Assembly: GCA_902490005.1 (NCBI GenBank)
Contig: CABUCM010000001.1
Coordinates: forward strand, 151,527-215,526
DNA from: an uncultured Ruminiclostridium sp.
GTDB taxonomy: Bacteria; Bacillota; Clostridia; Oscillospirales; Acutalibacteraceae
Reading direction: 5' to 3'
Length of the DNA: 64,000 bases
The translations under genes and the position numbers were made by a program. The notes below the pieces were generated by a model. The model made no database searches. It saw only the letters and a program-made list of their open reading frames with translations, and was not told where the DNA came from. The stretch's first letter is position 1. Each line of letters opens with the position of its first letter. This document shows, piece after piece, positions 41,465 to 49,902 of the stretch.

Positions 41465-43012
41465 ATGAAATTCAAGTATCACTGGTGGGGAAAAGGAGAT
41501 ATCGACGCATCCTTCGGCGTGTTTTTCGATGGCTTTTCTAAAATCCTGTCGGCCACAGGGATCATGCTGTTTGTGTTTGGTATGCCAGCGGACATCGTCC
41601 TTGGAAAAATCGTTCCAGGAATTGGGCTTGCCATTTTCGCGGGGAACCTGTGGTACTTTTATGAGGCCAGATCCCTGGCGAAAAAGGAAAACAGGCAAAA
41701 TGTAACTGCACAGCCTTTCGGGATCGGCGCTTCCCAGCTCACCGGGTGGCTTTACCTGATTATGGGGCCTGTTTATTGGCAGACAGGTGACGCGGAGCTG
41801 GCTTTTCAGATTGGTCTTGCCGCGGCGCTCATCGGCGGATGTGTGGAAATTCTGGGCGGCTTTATTGGACGATGGATCGTCCGCATGGTGCCTCACAGCG
41901 CTTTGATGGGCAATATGGCGTCCGCCGCCATTGTCTGGCTGTCGTTTGTGGGAGTCGCCATGGTGTTTGATCGTCCGGTTTACGCGCTGCTTCCCTTGTT
42001 TATTATCATTATTGATTATCTGGGAAAGGCGGACAAACGGTTCCAAAAAATTCCCTCCGGCCTGGTGGCCATTGTATTAGGCGCAGCCATTGCCTGGTTT
42101 TCCGGTTATCTTACGCCGGAAAACTTTACGTCGGCGTTTTCCAATCTGGGCTTTTATCCGCCTACTTTTTGCGGGGTGGATATTGTCAGCGGCTTCCGCG
42201 GGATTTTTCCGTTCCTTCCCATTATTATTCCGCTTCAAATTAACAACTTTCTCTCTACTCTCCAGGGCGTGGAATCCGCAAAATCCGCCGGAGATGTTTA
42301 TCCGGAAAAAAGATCTATGATTATGGATGGCTGCTCCACGATTTTGGGTTCCTTATTCGGCAATCCGTTTCCAACTACCGTTTATTTCGGGCATCCCGGT
42401 TGGAAAGAACTGGGGGCAAGGGCGGGATTTTCTCTGGTCAACGCTTTTGCTTACTTAATTATCTGTATGACCGGCCTGACGGGCGTCCTGATGGCGTTGA
42501 TTCCCACCGAAACGGTGATGGTGCTGCTGATTTTTGTGGGTTTGTCGGTCACTGCCAGCACCTTCCAGGAGCTGGACCGGAAATATACCAACGTGGTGCT
42601 TTTGTCGCTGATTCCGATCCTGTTCCAGTATATCCAAACGCTGATAAGTTCCGCGGCCCAAGCGGCAGGAACCACTGTGGCGGAAATTGGAGCCTCAAAA
42701 TTCGCCGAATTCTCCGTTCCTATTATGGGAATCCAATATTTAGGAAACGGCGCGTTTTTATCAAGCCTTTTGATCGCCGCGCTTTTGGCTTATGTGGTGG
42801 ATAAAAAATATTTCTTTGCTGCGGCCATGGGAGGCATTTTGGCGATTTGCTCCTTTGTAGGAATGATACATGCGGAAACCGTGGCGCTTTTCCCGCCGGA
42901 AGGAGTCATTTTTGGAGTTATTTATTTGGTTGTTGGGGCGTTCTTGGCGCTGAAGGGCTTTCTTTTTCGCGATAAGTTCCCAAAAAGGAAACCCAGCACA
43001 GAATTGCCGTGA
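41465..43012 (+). CDS. NCS2-type nucleobase permease homologue (paralogue 1)
   Basis: The 515-residue membrane protein has about 12-14 predicted helices. DASFGVFFDGFSKILS and GSLFGNPFPTTVYFGHPGWK resemble the paired half-helix regions of the AzgA/NCS2 uracil-xanthine-adenine transporters, and QPFGIGASQLTGW occupies the first discontinuous helix region. The canonical NCS2 signature is not well conserved, so the substrate is open. ATG at 41465 has GGAGTGAGG upstream; ATG 41432 lies inside the leader hairpin. A paralogue follows 108 bases later, starting a cluster of reductases. Confidence 0.78.
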   Translation: MKFKYHWWGKGDIDASFGVFFDGFSKILSATGIMLFVFGMPADIVLGKIVPGIGLAIFAGNLWYFYEARSLAKKENRQNVTAQPFGIGASQLTGWLYLIMGPVYWQTGDAELAFQIGLAAALIGGCVEILGGFIGRWIVRMVPHSALMGNMASAAIVWLSFVGVAMVFDRPVYALLPLFIIIIDYLGKADKRFQKIPSGLVAIVLGAAIAWFSGYLTPENFTSAFSNLGFYPPTFCGVDIVSGFRGIFPFLPIIIPLQINNFLSTLQGVESAKSAGDVYPEKRSMIMDGCSTILGSLFGNPFPTTVYFGHPGWKELGARAGFSLVNAFAYLIICMTGLTGVLMALIPTETVMVLLIFVGLSVTASTFQELDRKYTNVVLLSLIPILFQYIQTLISSAAQAAGTTVAEIGASKFAEFSVPIMGIQYLGNGAFLSSLLIAALLAYVVDKKYFFAAAMGGILAICSFVGMIHAETVALFPPEGVIFGVIYLVVGAFLALKGFLFRDKFPKRKPSTELP

Positions 43013-43120
43013 TTTTCATAATACTGTCTTCTTAAAAGCGAGGTGAGGCGGAGACAGCATTAAAGGATAAACAAGGGCGCATTCAATAAATATGATTTGT
43101 TTTTAGGAGGAAATGAAAAC

Positions 43121-44725
43121 ATGGGTAATATCAAAATCCCTCTCTTTAAAAAAGCGGACCTAGACGCTTCTATCGGGGTGTTTTTCGATGGGTTCTCCAA
43201 GGTCATTGTAGCCATCGCTATTTTGGTTGGTACCTTTGGCCTGAACGGCGGCACCGTGTTCGGCACTATGATGCCGGGCGTGCTGGTTTCCGTTATCGTA
43301 CTCAACGGCGGGCTGTGGCTTTATTACCGCCATATTGCTAAACAGCGGGGCGAGGCCAATTTGACCGCGATTCCTGCCGGCCTGCAGGCTGGACGTATGT
43401 TCATCTGGCTGTTCAGCATTATGCTGCCGGTGTTCAACAGCACCAACGACGCCTTTATGGCTTTTAAGGTCGGCGTGCTGGCTCATTTCATTGGCGGCGC
43501 TGTTTTCATCATCGGTGCTTTTGTGGTTCCCAAGATTTTAAAGATCGTCCCCGCCGGCGCGTTATTTGGTTCCTTGGCTGGCGGCGCTATGGCGTTTTTG
43601 ATTCTGCAATCCATGGATGGCACGCTAAAAATGCCTTTGGTAGGCTGGATTTCCCTGATTGTCTTGTTTGTGATCTACCTTGGCAAGATCAATACGAAGC
43701 TTCCCGCCGCCTTGATCGCCATCGTGGTGGGCGCGGGCATCGCCTGGGCTACCGGCGCTATGAGCTTTTCCACTGTGACCGATTCCCTGGCAAACCTAAA
43801 TTTCTACATTCCTAATTTCACCTTCTGGATTTTTTCCGGCGACGTTATCAGCAACACCATTCCATTTCTGCCCATAATTATTGTTTTCTCCCTCAATGAG
43901 GTAATCACTGGCATTCAGGCTGTTGAGCAGGCGAGAGAATGCGGCGATACCCACTTCACCACCACAAAGCCCTTGGTTTTGTCTGGCGTGGCAAGCATGG
44001 TGGGCGCCCTGTTCGGCAGCCCGCTGGCGGTGGGCCTTTACTGGGGCTATCCCGGCTGGAAAAAGATGGGTTCCGGTACCGGTTACCATCTGGGAATCGT
44101 GATCCTTTATGCGATTGTATGCTTGACCGGCCTTTCCGCCATCATCACCGCCTTCATTCCTGAGGCCGTGGTGCTTCCGATTTTGGTGTTCGTGGGAATC
44201 TCCAGCTATTCCCAGGCCTTTGAGGTTGTGAAAAAGAAATATTATCCCGCGGTGATTATGGCTTCTCTGCCGGTGGTTATGGACTTTGTGGTGGATAATA
44301 TCGCCGAAGGAAAGCTTCAGGGCTTCTTGGCATTTGATCCAGGCTCCGCGTTTGTCGGCTTGCTGGTAGGCTGTGTGTTCGTGTTTATCATCGATAACAA
44401 GTGGCTGAATGCCGCGATTACCAATATTGTGGCCCTGGCGCTGACCGGAATTGGTATGATCCATTCTCCCGGATTGCTGTTTACCGACACCTATGCGCCG
44501 GATCTTGGCTTTGTAGCAGCTTACTCTGTGCTGATTGTAGCCTTCCTGGTACTTCATTTTATCAAGTTCAACCGGAAATCCTTTAAGAAGGCGGAGGAAG
44601 ACGAAAAAGCTATGGAAATGGCGGAGTTTATGGAAAACGCCAAGGCCGCCGGCCTTACCTTTGTCCCGGCCGCCGGAGAGGTCCAGGCGGAAGCGGCAAT
44701 GGAGAAAGCTGCTGAGGAAGCGTAA
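43121..44725 (+). CDS. NCS2-type nucleobase permease homologue (paralogue 2)
   Basis: The 534-residue membrane protein has the same motif order as the preceding gene: DASIGVFFDGFSKVIVAIAI, GALFGSPLAVGLYWGYPGWK and CLTGLSAIITAFIPEAVV. Divergence in the substrate-site loop (NPFPTTVYFG versus SPLAVGLYWG) suggests different ligands or a heteromer. It ends with a 40-residue charged, Ala/Glu-rich cytoplasmic tail absent from paralogue 1. ATG at 43121 follows AGGAGG at ideal distance. Tandem paralogous transporters plus reductases indicate a dedicated uptake route. Confidence 0.78.
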   Translation: MGNIKIPLFKKADLDASIGVFFDGFSKVIVAIAILVGTFGLNGGTVFGTMMPGVLVSVIVLNGGLWLYYRHIAKQRGEANLTAIPAGLQAGRMFIWLFSIMLPVFNSTNDAFMAFKVGVLAHFIGGAVFIIGAFVVPKILKIVPAGALFGSLAGGAMAFLILQSMDGTLKMPLVGWISLIVLFVIYLGKINTKLPAALIAIVVGAGIAWATGAMSFSTVTDSLANLNFYIPNFTFWIFSGDVISNTIPFLPIIIVFSLNEVITGIQAVEQARECGDTHFTTTKPLVLSGVASMVGALFGSPLAVGLYWGYPGWKKMGSGTGYHLGIVILYAIVCLTGLSAIITAFIPEAVVLPILVFVGISSYSQAFEVVKKKYYPAVIMASLPVVMDFVVDNIAEGKLQGFLAFDPGSAFVGLLVGCVFVFIIDNKWLNAAITNIVALALTGIGMIHSPGLLFTDTYAPDLGFVAAYSVLIVAFLVLHFIKFNRKSFKKAEEDEKAMEMAEFMENAKAAGLTFVPAAGEVQAEAAMEKAAEEA

Positions 44726-44751
44726 CAAACCGTTTTTTGGAGGCGATGAAA

Positions 44752-45321
44752 ATGAAAACACTTGTAATTACCGGCGCGGCCCGTCAGAAGGGCCATACCA
44801 ATCAAATGGTAAAGCTGTTTCTGGATACTCTGGGCGGAGACTATGATATTATCGATGCTTACCGGGTGGAGGACGTGGCCCCTTGTAAGGACTGCCGTTA
44901 CTGCTGGCATAAAAAGGGGTGCAGCATCAAAGACGGCATGCAGGAAATTTATGATAAGCTGGAGGCCGCTGACAATGTGGTTTTGGCTTCTCCCATGTAT
45001 TTCCATTCCATTACCGGAAAGATGAAATCCTTGATCGACCGTTTTCAGGTCTATTGGGCCGGGCATGTCCGCAACGACATGCCGGAAAAACCCTTGCGCA
45101 AGGGAGCGATTCTAATGGTAGGCGGGGCGCCCAGCTTTCCTAACCAATTTTTAGGCGGCGAGCTGGTTCTGAAAAACCTGCTGAACGATTTAAGCGCGGA
45201 GTTTCTTGGCGAGGTTTGCCTGCCTAACAGCGACCATGATTCTTTGGAGTCTCGTCCCGAAATCGCCCGGCAGGTAATCGAGCTGGCGGAAAAAATGAAA
45301 GCCGCCAACGGAGAAGAATGA
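44752..45321 (+). CDS. NADPH-dependent FMN reductase/iron-sulfur flavoprotein-like protein
   Basis: The 189-residue flavodoxin-fold protein starts MKTLVITGAARQKGHTNQMV with an FMN phosphate loop. Cys45, Cys48, Cys51 and Cys57 form CX2CX2CX5C (PCKDCRYCWHKKGCSIKD), the cluster-ligating pattern of archaeal and clostridial Isf-type flavoproteins. SPMYFHSITGKMKSLIDRFQ is the family FMN-contact region. It likely delivers electrons to a neighbouring reductase or reduces the substrate itself. ATG at 44752 is chosen for its spacing from TGGAGG. It sits directly behind the permeases. Confidence 0.75.
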   Translation: MKTLVITGAARQKGHTNQMVKLFLDTLGGDYDIIDAYRVEDVAPCKDCRYCWHKKGCSIKDGMQEIYDKLEAADNVVLASPMYFHSITGKMKSLIDRFQVYWAGHVRNDMPEKPLRKGAILMVGGAPSFPNQFLGGELVLKNLLNDLSAEFLGEVCLPNSDHDSLESRPEIARQVIELAEKMKAANGEE

Positions 45322-45387
45322 ACCCGGCTGCAAAAAACACGTTAGAAACGAAAATAAAGATCATATGAATTTTAAGGAGGATTTATC

Positions 45388-45768
45388 ATGCAAGGTTACA
45401 CATTTGTAAAAGGGGAGCATTATCCAGTAGAACATTTGGTGTTTGAGACCGCCCCGGAGCACGTGGAAGAGTTTTTGGAAGTAGACCACGAGGTTTGGAC
45501 CCTGGGCGAGGCGGAAAGCGATTTGTTCGACCATATTCCTTTCCTGTATAAGGAAGTCTGGATCAATGAAAACAAGCCCGGCGAGATGCATTTCATTTTC
45601 ATCTGGGAAAGCATGGAAAGCTGGAAAAAGGTGGACGATAAAGAGGTCCAGGCGAAGTTGATCGCCCGGTTTGAGTCAAAGTTCCAGCATCCCTATCAGC
45701 TGACACGCTGCATCCAGAATGAGGAAAATTTTGGCCTGCACCGTTACAGCCGTTTTGAACGCATTTAA
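45388..45768 (+). CDS. Small protein resembling TIGR03792 (dimeric alpha/beta-barrel-like)
   Basis: The 126-residue protein has VEHLVFETAPEHVEEFLEVD, EVWTLGEAESDLFD, FLYKEVWINENKPGEMHFIF and WESMESWKKVDDKEVQ. The pattern (beta strand, substrate-facing acid and Trp, KEVWxNxxxPxE, then WESxExWK) resembles the TIGR03792 family and other ferredoxin-like dimeric barrel enzymes. No enzymatic reaction is known. GGAGG lies before the ATG. Its place between a flavoprotein and an SDR suggests it acts on the same substrate. Confidence 0.55.
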   Translation: MQGYTFVKGEHYPVEHLVFETAPEHVEEFLEVDHEVWTLGEAESDLFDHIPFLYKEVWINENKPGEMHFIFIWESMESWKKVDDKEVQAKLIARFESKFQHPYQLTRCIQNEENFGLHRYSRFERI

Positions 45769-45801
45769 AGATGCTTTTGCCATCAGAAAGGAAGTATCGC
45801 T

Positions 45802-46533
45802 ATGAGATTTGAGAATAAAGTTGTCGTGGTTACCGGGGCGAGCTCCGGCATTGGGGAAGGCGTAGCCAAAATGTTTTTGGAAGAGGGCGCCAAGGTGGTC
45901 GGCTGCGGAATCGAGCCGGAGATGAAAATCCAGGACAGCAACGCTGTTTATGTCCAGGCCGATCTCACAAAATTTGAGCAGGCCGAAAATGTGATCGCCA
46001 AAGCGGTAGAGGCCTTTGGCAAAGTTAATAAGCTGGTCTGCTGCGCCGGCGTGACTTTTATCGGCTCCTTGGAGACGACCTCCAACGAAAGCTTTATGCG
46101 GGAATTGTCTATCAATATGGGCGGCGTGTTCAATATGTGCAAGGCTGCCGTCCCGGAGCTGAAAAAGCATGAAGGCTCTACCATTGTCACGGTAGGTTCC
46201 GACCTGGGCGTGCGTCCTATTCCGGAGCGCATCGGCTATTGTCCCTCCAAAGCGGGCGTGATTATGCTGACCAAATGCATTGCCTTAGAGTATGCCCCCG
46301 CCATTCGGGTTAACTGCATTTTGCCTGGCCTGGTACGCACGCCGATGATCGAACAGCGTTTCCAAGAGGCAGACGACCCCAAGGCGCTGGAAGAGTCCTA
46401 TGCGTCCTTGTATCCTCTGCATAAAATGGGGAAGGTATCCGATATGGCAAACGCCGTGAAATTCTTGTCCAGCGATGAAAGCGGCTTTATCACCGGCGAG
46501 ATCATGAACGTCTGCGGCGGAAGCCTGATTTAA
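45802..46533 (+). CDS. Short-chain dehydrogenase/reductase
   Basis: The 243-residue classical SDR has the cofactor motif TGASSGIG (11-18), CCAGV in the NNAG position, and catalytic Asn105, Ser133, Tyr146 and Lys150 with normal spacing, ending in a GGSLI-type tail. It probably oxidises or reduces a hydroxyl/keto group with NAD(P)(H). Substrate is not readable. It lies 33 bases after the small protein and 15 before the RibD-C-type gene, so all appear co-transcribed. Confidence 0.88.
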   Translation: MRFENKVVVVTGASSGIGEGVAKMFLEEGAKVVGCGIEPEMKIQDSNAVYVQADLTKFEQAENVIAKAVEAFGKVNKLVCCAGVTFIGSLETTSNESFMRELSINMGGVFNMCKAAVPELKKHEGSTIVTVGSDLGVRPIPERIGYCPSKAGVIMLTKCIALEYAPAIRVNCILPGLVRTPMIEQRFQEADDPKALEESYASLYPLHKMGKVSDMANAVKFLSSDESGFITGEIMNVCGGSLI

Positions 46534-46548
46534 CGGAGGATTGACACA

Positions 46549-47499
46549 ATGGCTACTTCTCTTTTTAAAATGCCTTTTGACGTGGATCGACTCAAGGTCC
46601 AGCGGATTTATGCCAGCAAGGAATTAGAGCGCTGCGCCGCGGAAACCATGAGCTGCGATAAGATTCGCGAAATTTACGGCGACCTGAAGTTTTTAGAGCT
46701 TCACGAGGACCGGCCCTGCACTTACACCTCTTTGGTGACCTCCTTAGATGGAAGAATCGCCTTTACCGACGCGCCCCAGGGGCCTCTTATCGCCAAGCTA
46801 AACCAATACGATCCCGCCGGAGCGGATACGGACTGGTTTATTTTGAACATGCTTCGGGCGGTTTCCGACGGCGTGATGCTGGGAGCCGGCACCATGAACG
46901 CGGAAGCCGACTATACCTGCCATGTGTTCGACCAGGATATGGAAGATATGCGAATCGAAGCCGGAAAGAACCCGGTTCCGTGGAATATCATTACCTCTCT
47001 GGACGCGACTGATATCCCCTTTGACCATGTGCTGTTTCAAACCCCGGAGGTTCCGGTTATGATCAGCACCTCCAAGCAGGGGGTGGAAGTGGTAAAGGAA
47101 AAAATCAAGAATGATTATTTTGTAGTAACCGCCTCTTCAGTGGAAGAGGTTACCGACAAAATGATCGGGGATATGAAAGCCAACAGGGATAAGGTGCTGG
47201 TCATCGGCACAGGAGACAAGGCCCCGGATTCCAAAGTGGCGCTGTATATTCTAAAGCGTTTTGGAATTGACCGCCTGTTGGTGGAAACGCCGTCTTATAT
47301 GCATTATTTAGTGTCTCAGAAAATGATGGATGAGCTGTTTTTCAATTACTCATGCATTTATGTGGGTGGCCAGGCCCTGACCATCGGCAAGTTCGGCAAG
47401 GAATTTGGCTCAAAGGACCATCCTCATACCCGGATGCTTTCGATCCACAGCCACAGCGACCATTTCTTCTATTTCCGCCACAAGCTGCTGTACGATTAA
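46549..47499 (+). CDS. RibD C-terminal/dihydrofolate reductase-fold protein
   Basis: The 316-residue protein resembles the reductase half of RibD: TYTSLVTSLDGRIAFTDAPQ, ILNMLRAVSDGVMLGAGTMN, KVLVIGTGDKAPDSK and RFGIDRLLVETPSYMHYLVSQ, with C-terminal DELFFNYSCIYVGGQALTIG. Such proteins reduce ribosylamino-pyrimidines or related heterocycles with NADPH. A RibD deaminase half is absent, and about 60 extra residues precede the domain. It ends the operon and is followed by a terminator. A pyrimidine/pterin-like substrate would fit the permeases, but this is inference. Confidence 0.75.
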   Translation: MATSLFKMPFDVDRLKVQRIYASKELERCAAETMSCDKIREIYGDLKFLELHEDRPCTYTSLVTSLDGRIAFTDAPQGPLIAKLNQYDPAGADTDWFILNMLRAVSDGVMLGAGTMNAEADYTCHVFDQDMEDMRIEAGKNPVPWNIITSLDATDIPFDHVLFQTPEVPVMISTSKQGVEVVKEKIKNDYFVVTASSVEEVTDKMIGDMKANRDKVLVIGTGDKAPDSKVALYILKRFGIDRLLVETPSYMHYLVSQKMMDELFFNYSCIYVGGQALTIGKFGKEFGSKDHPHTRMLSIHSHSDHFFYFRHKLLYD

Positions 47500-47528
47500 T
47501 GGAAGGAATAGATTCCGTATAAAAAGGG

Positions 47529-47561
47529 AAAAGAGGGGCCCTGATACGGGGCTCCTCTTTT
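47529..47561. terminator. Terminator between the reductase operon and the ROK gene
   Basis: AAAAGAGGGGCCC (47529-47541) pairs with GGGCTCCTCTTTT (47549-47561) with one wobble. A-rich and T-rich ends allow function in both directions. Confidence 0.88.
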
Positions 47562-47584
47562 ATAGCAGTATTGTGAAATAAACA

Positions 47585-48787
47585 TCAGACAGCCGGTTCT
47601 GTGTTGGCTATCTCTTGAAAGAAGTGCTCAACCGTTTGTCCGGCCGCCCCTAAAATAGCGCCGTTTTTGCCCAAACGGGAAAGAACGACCTGTTCTGAAT
47701 GGGTAATGGGAAGAACCATTTTCCGAAGGACCTCTGGCAGGTAGTAGGGAAGGGCGTTTAGCAGTTCCGAACTGATGACGATGACTTCGCAGTCGAAGAT
47801 AAAGATAATATTGGTCAGCCCCACCGCAAGATACGAAATAAACCGGTCCAATACTTTCTTGGCAACAGAATCCTGGTGCTGGATCAAAGTCACCAGTTCC
47901 TGGATACTGCTGATGGGCTTGTCCAGCAGGGTGTTGGCGAAGGAGATCACCGCGCTGTCGGAGCAGTATTGCTCCCAGCAGCCGTATTTGCCGCAATGGC
48001 ACCGAATCGGCTCGTCAAAATTGATGGTATGGTGGCCAATGGCGTTTGCGAAGCCGTGAAAGCCGCGAAGCAGCTGGCCGTTGGTAATCAAGCCTGCGGA
48101 AATTGAGTCGCTGATGTTAACCGCGGCCAGGCTTTGATAGGCGGTTTTAGCAGACACGCCTTCTTCTTGTTCCTGGGGCTCCATTTCCATGTTTTGCTGG
48201 GCGATGGCAGCAAGATTACCGTCGTTGTCGATGTTTACCGGAACGCGGTAGCGTTCCTTCAAAAGAGTGCAGATATCGATATTGCGCCATCCAAGGCTGG
48301 GCACAAAACGGATCAGCCCGGACAGGTCCACGATGCCATGAACGGAAATCCCGATGCCCACTAAGCCGTAGGGAACTTTTGGCTGCCCCTCCAGCATTTC
48401 GTCAAGGGTATGGCATATCCGCTCATAAACCGCGGGAAAGTCTGGGTTTTCAATGGGAAACTGCCTTTTAGACAGGATCCTTTCTCCGGAAAGGTCTGTG
48501 AGAATAGCTTGAATATAGCGGACGTCGATGTCCACAGCCAAGACATAGCCCACATTCAGCAAAGGCTGAAGCAGAATTGGCTTTCTGCCGCTGACGGAGT
48601 TTCCAAGCTCTGTTTCTGTCAGCAACCCGGCGTCGATCCACTCTTTGACGATGGTGGAAACGGTCGCCTTATTTAATCCAGTGATATTACAGATATCAAC
48701 ACGGCTGATTGGATAGCTGTGAAGAATTTGCTTTATGATCTCCCACCGGTTGACGGCGCGGATATCTTTTGTCTGGGTAATTTTCAT
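47585..48787 (-). CDS. ROK-family transcriptional repressor
   Basis: The 400-residue protein has an N-terminal winged helix (about 15-65, ISRVDICNITGLNKATVS) and a C-terminal ROK domain with NIDNDGNLAAIAQQ, GHHTINFD and the zinc motif CHCGKYGCWEQYC (near 262-275). ROK repressors such as NagC/XylR bind sugars or related ligands. It is convergent with the NCS2/reductase operon and divergent from the tautomerase gene, so it is the best candidate local regulator. A short insertion (Glu/Gln-rich, after the AIAQQ motif) departs from typical members. Confidence 0.88.
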   Translation of the reverse strand: MKITQTKDIRAVNRWEIIKQILHSYPISRVDICNITGLNKATVSTIVKEWIDAGLLTETELGNSVSGRKPILLQPLLNVGYVLAVDIDVRYIQAILTDLSGERILSKRQFPIENPDFPAVYERICHTLDEMLEGQPKVPYGLVGIGISVHGIVDLSGLIRFVPSLGWRNIDICTLLKERYRVPVNIDNDGNLAAIAQQNMEMEPQEQEEGVSAKTAYQSLAAVNISDSISAGLITNGQLLRGFHGFANAIGHHTINFDEPIRCHCGKYGCWEQYCSDSAVISFANTLLDKPISSIQELVTLIQHQDSVAKKVLDRFISYLAVGLTNIIFIFDCEVIVISSELLNALPYYLPEVLRKMVLPITHSEQVVLSRLGKNGAILGAAGQTVEHFFQEIANTEPAV

Positions 48788-48917
48788 CAGCTGAGCACTC
48801 TTTTCTTATTGATATTGATTCTATTATACAATAGGGAATAAGAAAATTCCAGACATTGTGTTTTTGACAAAATAGGAGATTTTGAACGAAAAGCAATAGA
48901 AAGGAGATTGATTGCGT

Positions 48918-49265
48918 ATGCCATGTATTCAGATCAAAACTAACGTAAAGGTGAGCGGACAAACCGCGGAAACGGTCAAAAGCGAACTGGGAAAAGATAT
49001 CGCTTATTTACCTGGAAAAACAGAAGACTGGCTGATGATCACCTTAGAAGACGAATGCCGCATGTGGTTCCGGGGCGAGAAGGACCGGCCTATGGCGATT
49101 GTTGAAGTAAAGGTGCTTGGAAAGGAAATCGATTCTGCGGCTTCAGAGAAAATGACTGAAGCGGTGTGTGGTTTGTTCCAGGAGCAGCTGGGAGTGGACC
49201 CTAAGGATATTTATATCCGTTATCTGGCTTCCGTTGATTGGGGCTGGAACAACGCCAATTTTTAA
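48918..49265 (+). CDS. MIF/4-oxalocrotonate-tautomerase-fold protein
   Basis: ATG at 48918 gives MPCIQIKTNVKVSG; the Pro after the initiator Met would become the catalytic N-terminal Pro of tautomerases. The 115-residue length and segments MITLEDECRMWFRG, CGLFQEQLGVDPKDIYIRY and the C-terminal WGWNNANF match macrophage-inhibitory-factor-like proteins (MIF family). It would catalyse keto-enol tautomerisation. A TTG two codons earlier would mask the Pro. It is divergent from the ROK gene and closes with a strong terminator. Confidence 0.82.
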   Translation: MPCIQIKTNVKVSGQTAETVKSELGKDIAYLPGKTEDWLMITLEDECRMWFRGEKDRPMAIVEVKVLGKEIDSAASEKMTEAVCGLFQEQLGVDPKDIYIRYLASVDWGWNNANF

Positions 49266-49291
49266 AATTTGGTAATGGTGACAGTGCAAAA

Positions 49292-49327
49292 GGGAACGCG
49301 GCGAAAACCGGCCGCGTTCCCTTTTTT
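49292..49327 (+). terminator. Terminator after the tautomerase gene
   Basis: GGGAACGCGGC (49292-49302) pairs with GCCGCGTTCCC (49311-49321), followed by six Ts. Confidence 0.93.
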
Positions 49328-49365
49328 GTTTGACGCGAGCTCGGTTGTTTTTCATCTTGACGGCC

Positions 49366-49423
49366 TTGACAAAAGAAAAGAGTACGGTATAATAGTTTCC
49401 GGATAAACTGTTTTTATAAAAAC
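49366..49423 (+). promoter_or_regulatory. marR-type/MATE operon promoter with palindromic operator
   Basis: TTGACA (49366-49371) and TATAAT (49388-49393) are 16 bases apart. A perfect 14-base palindrome, GTTTTTATAAAAAC (49410-49423), lies just downstream, a likely autoregulatory MarR site. Confidence 0.75.
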
Positions 49424-49452
49424 TAATTGCTTTTTAAGGAGGCAATAGCATT

Positions 49453-49902
49453 ATGAGGGACAACTCAAAAATTTGGCTGGGATTTCGAAAAAGCATTAGG
49501 CTGTATGAGGAAATGCTGAAAAGCGTTTGCCTTAAATATCATCTAACCGTAATTGAGGCGGATATTATCAGCTTTCTTCAACATAATCCAGGGAAAGATA
49601 CGGCGATGGATATCGTAGAGCTTCGAATGCTGTCAAAGGGCGCTGTTTCCAAAGCGGTGGAATCCCTTATTCAGAAAGGAATTCTTCAGCGCCATCCGGA
49701 CGGCCTGGACCGAAGAAAAATACATCTGGAATTGCTTCGTGAGGCGGATCCCATTCTGAAAAGCATTGAGGAAACCCAGCAAAGCTTTCGGAAAATGATA
49801 TTTAAAGGGTTTACGGAATCGGAACTGGAGCTTTATCAAAAACTCAACGCGCGGATTTATAAAAACACATTATCCGCAGCGGAAGGGAGGCGTTTAGCAT
49901 GA
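49453..49902 (+). CDS. MarR-family transcriptional regulator
   Basis: The 149-residue protein has the winged-helix core YHLTVIEADIISFLQHNPG, LRMLSKGAVSKAVESLIQKG and LDRRKIHLELL with flanking dimerisation helices. MarR proteins repress efflux genes and release DNA on binding phenolic or other small ligands. Its stop overlaps the MATE start by four bases, so it probably regulates the transporter and itself through the upstream palindrome. AAGGAGG precedes the ATG. Confidence 0.9.
   Translation: MRDNSKIWLGFRKSIRLYEEMLKSVCLKYHLTVIEADIISFLQHNPGKDTAMDIVELRMLSKGAVSKAVESLIQKGILQRHPDGLDRRKIHLELLREADPILKSIEETQQSFRKMIFKGFTESELELYQKLNARIYKNTLSAAEGRRLA

Noticed and set aside
47529..47561. Candidate inverted-repeat operator for the ROK protein.
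   Set aside because: The repeat lies between two convergent gene ends and is flanked by A/T runs, which fits a bidirectional terminator.
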